From: Adiantum capillus-veneris
Lineage: Eukaryota > Streptophyta > Polypodiopsida > Polypodiales > Pteridaceae
NCBI GenBank assembly: GCA_014529385.2
Contig: CM043960.1
Span: 77,463,910-77,527,909 of the forward strand
DNA: 64,000 bases
Direction of reading: 5' to 3'
Part shown: one piece after another, positions 63,317 to 64,000 of the stretch
Layout of the letters: the number at the start of each line of letters is the position of its first letter
How positions within the stretch are numbered: position 1 is the stretch's first letter
Position numbers and translations under genes: made by a program
Notes under the pieces: generated by a model
Told to the model about the DNA's origin: nothing
Database searches by the model: none
What the model saw: only the letters and a program-made list of their open reading frames with translations

Positions 63317-64000
63317 TGTGAGGTGCAGCGGAATGAATGTTGTATTTTCTCAAGATTAGTGATCTATATTTGCTCAAGGTTCCTTTTAGTTCTTAGGGAA
63401 GAAGAGAACCTTCCATCTTTATGGAGAGTGCTATGATCACGAACAAAGTGAGTGGATATTGTGCGTGCAAGTGAATGAAACTGAGAGAAGGAGAGAGAAG
63501 AGATACGACACCCGAGAGGTTGTAAAACCCTCCTCCGAAGGCCCCACTCTCGTCGGCAAGAGTGGTCTACTTAATGATTGCGCAAGTGGTACAATGCGTA
63601 TGCAATGGACTGATACAACTTGGACTATGCCGATGACGACGACGGTGATGATGACGACGACTTAGGCTGAAATCTGTGATCTTCTATTGGCTGAATTTCG
63701 TGGACTGTTTCGGGGCTGAAATTGATTGTTTTACTGCTGTCCTTATGGCTGAAAATGATGGGTGTGTCGAGGGTCCTACTGAAGACCAAAACGCTGATGC
63801 TAAGTCTCTTTCTTGCTGCGTTTTGCTGCTCTTGCTGAAGGCTGAACAAACGCTGGCTGTGGCAGTGCTTTCCATGCTGAAAAAACGCTGAAATGGCAGG
63901 ATTCTCCTAGTGTTAGTGGTTGGCTGAAAATGCGGAAAAGGTTGGGACTGGCGTTAGTAAAAACGCTAAGGGCTGAGGTGTGTGGTCGCGGGAAAAACGC
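63317..64000 (-). mobile_element. Inverted family C LTR, running off the right edge
   Basis: The reverse complement ends CATTCCGCTGCACCTCACA, the C-family LTR 3' end. Leftwards it matches 61.9-62.6 kb (GTAGACCACTCT, GGCCTTCGGAGGAGGGTTTT). It is a solo LTR or the end of a full element; the window ends before this can be decided. Confidence 0.85.

Overview
This window is repeat-rich nuclear DNA of a land plant. The evidence is the content: Copia and Gypsy LTR retrotransposons primed by initiator tRNA-Met, chromodomain Gypsy elements, a plant-type LINE with a CCHC ORF1, and one spliced host gene for a tetratricopeptide-repeat (TPR, kinesin-light-chain-like) protein. One intron of about 36.8 kb packed with nested retroelements, plus long (TG)n(AG)n microsatellites, suggests a large genome such as a fern or gymnosperm. 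That last step is inference. I found no prokaryotic, plastid or mitochondrial genes, no tRNA or rRNA and no CRISPR.

Layout. 1-0.73 kb: tail of a decayed Copia element. 0.73-3.06 kb: two unrecognised minus-strand protein blocks; the first has a plausible promoter (G-box, TATA, telobox). 3.07-8.4 kb: a minisatellite, LTR-like direct repeats, an inverted repeat and simple repeats. 8.4-11.6 kb: a truncated Gypsy (gag, protease, part of RT). 11.6-18.4 kb: Gypsy integrase scraps, an LTR-like unit with a microsatellite, a heavily decayed Copia and a protease scrap. 19.3-22.6 kb: the last five recognised exons of the TPR gene. 22.6-59.5 kb: the giant intron. 59.5-60.65 kb: three upstream TPR exons; the start codon was not found. 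61.5-64 kb: another Gypsy-like element with an inverted LTR nested in it and running off the edge.

The intron can be read as a stack of insertions dated by target-site duplications (TSDs). A non-autonomous LTR element (B1, 23.48-33.1 kb) received a nearly complete chromodomain Gypsy (A, TSD CTCCA) in one LTR and an opposite-strand solo LTR of its own family (TSD CCACG) in the other. A Copia element (34.4-46.7 kb) was hit by a Gypsy (A2, TSD GTACA), which was itself hit by a gag-protease-only Gypsy (C, TSD ATTCC/ATTCT). Further right is a coding-free LTR element (B2, TSD GGATC) inside apparent LINE-related DNA, followed by a LINE that has lost most of its reverse transcriptase.

The TPR splice junctions I could test keep the reading frame, including the one across the giant intron. 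There are two possible problems: a frame ambiguity in a 79-bp exon, and no GT donor after the 59.8-60.07 kb exon. I see no convincing new biological system. The items most worth a second look are the unrecognised 0.7-3.1 kb proteins, the B family, and the state of the TPR gene.
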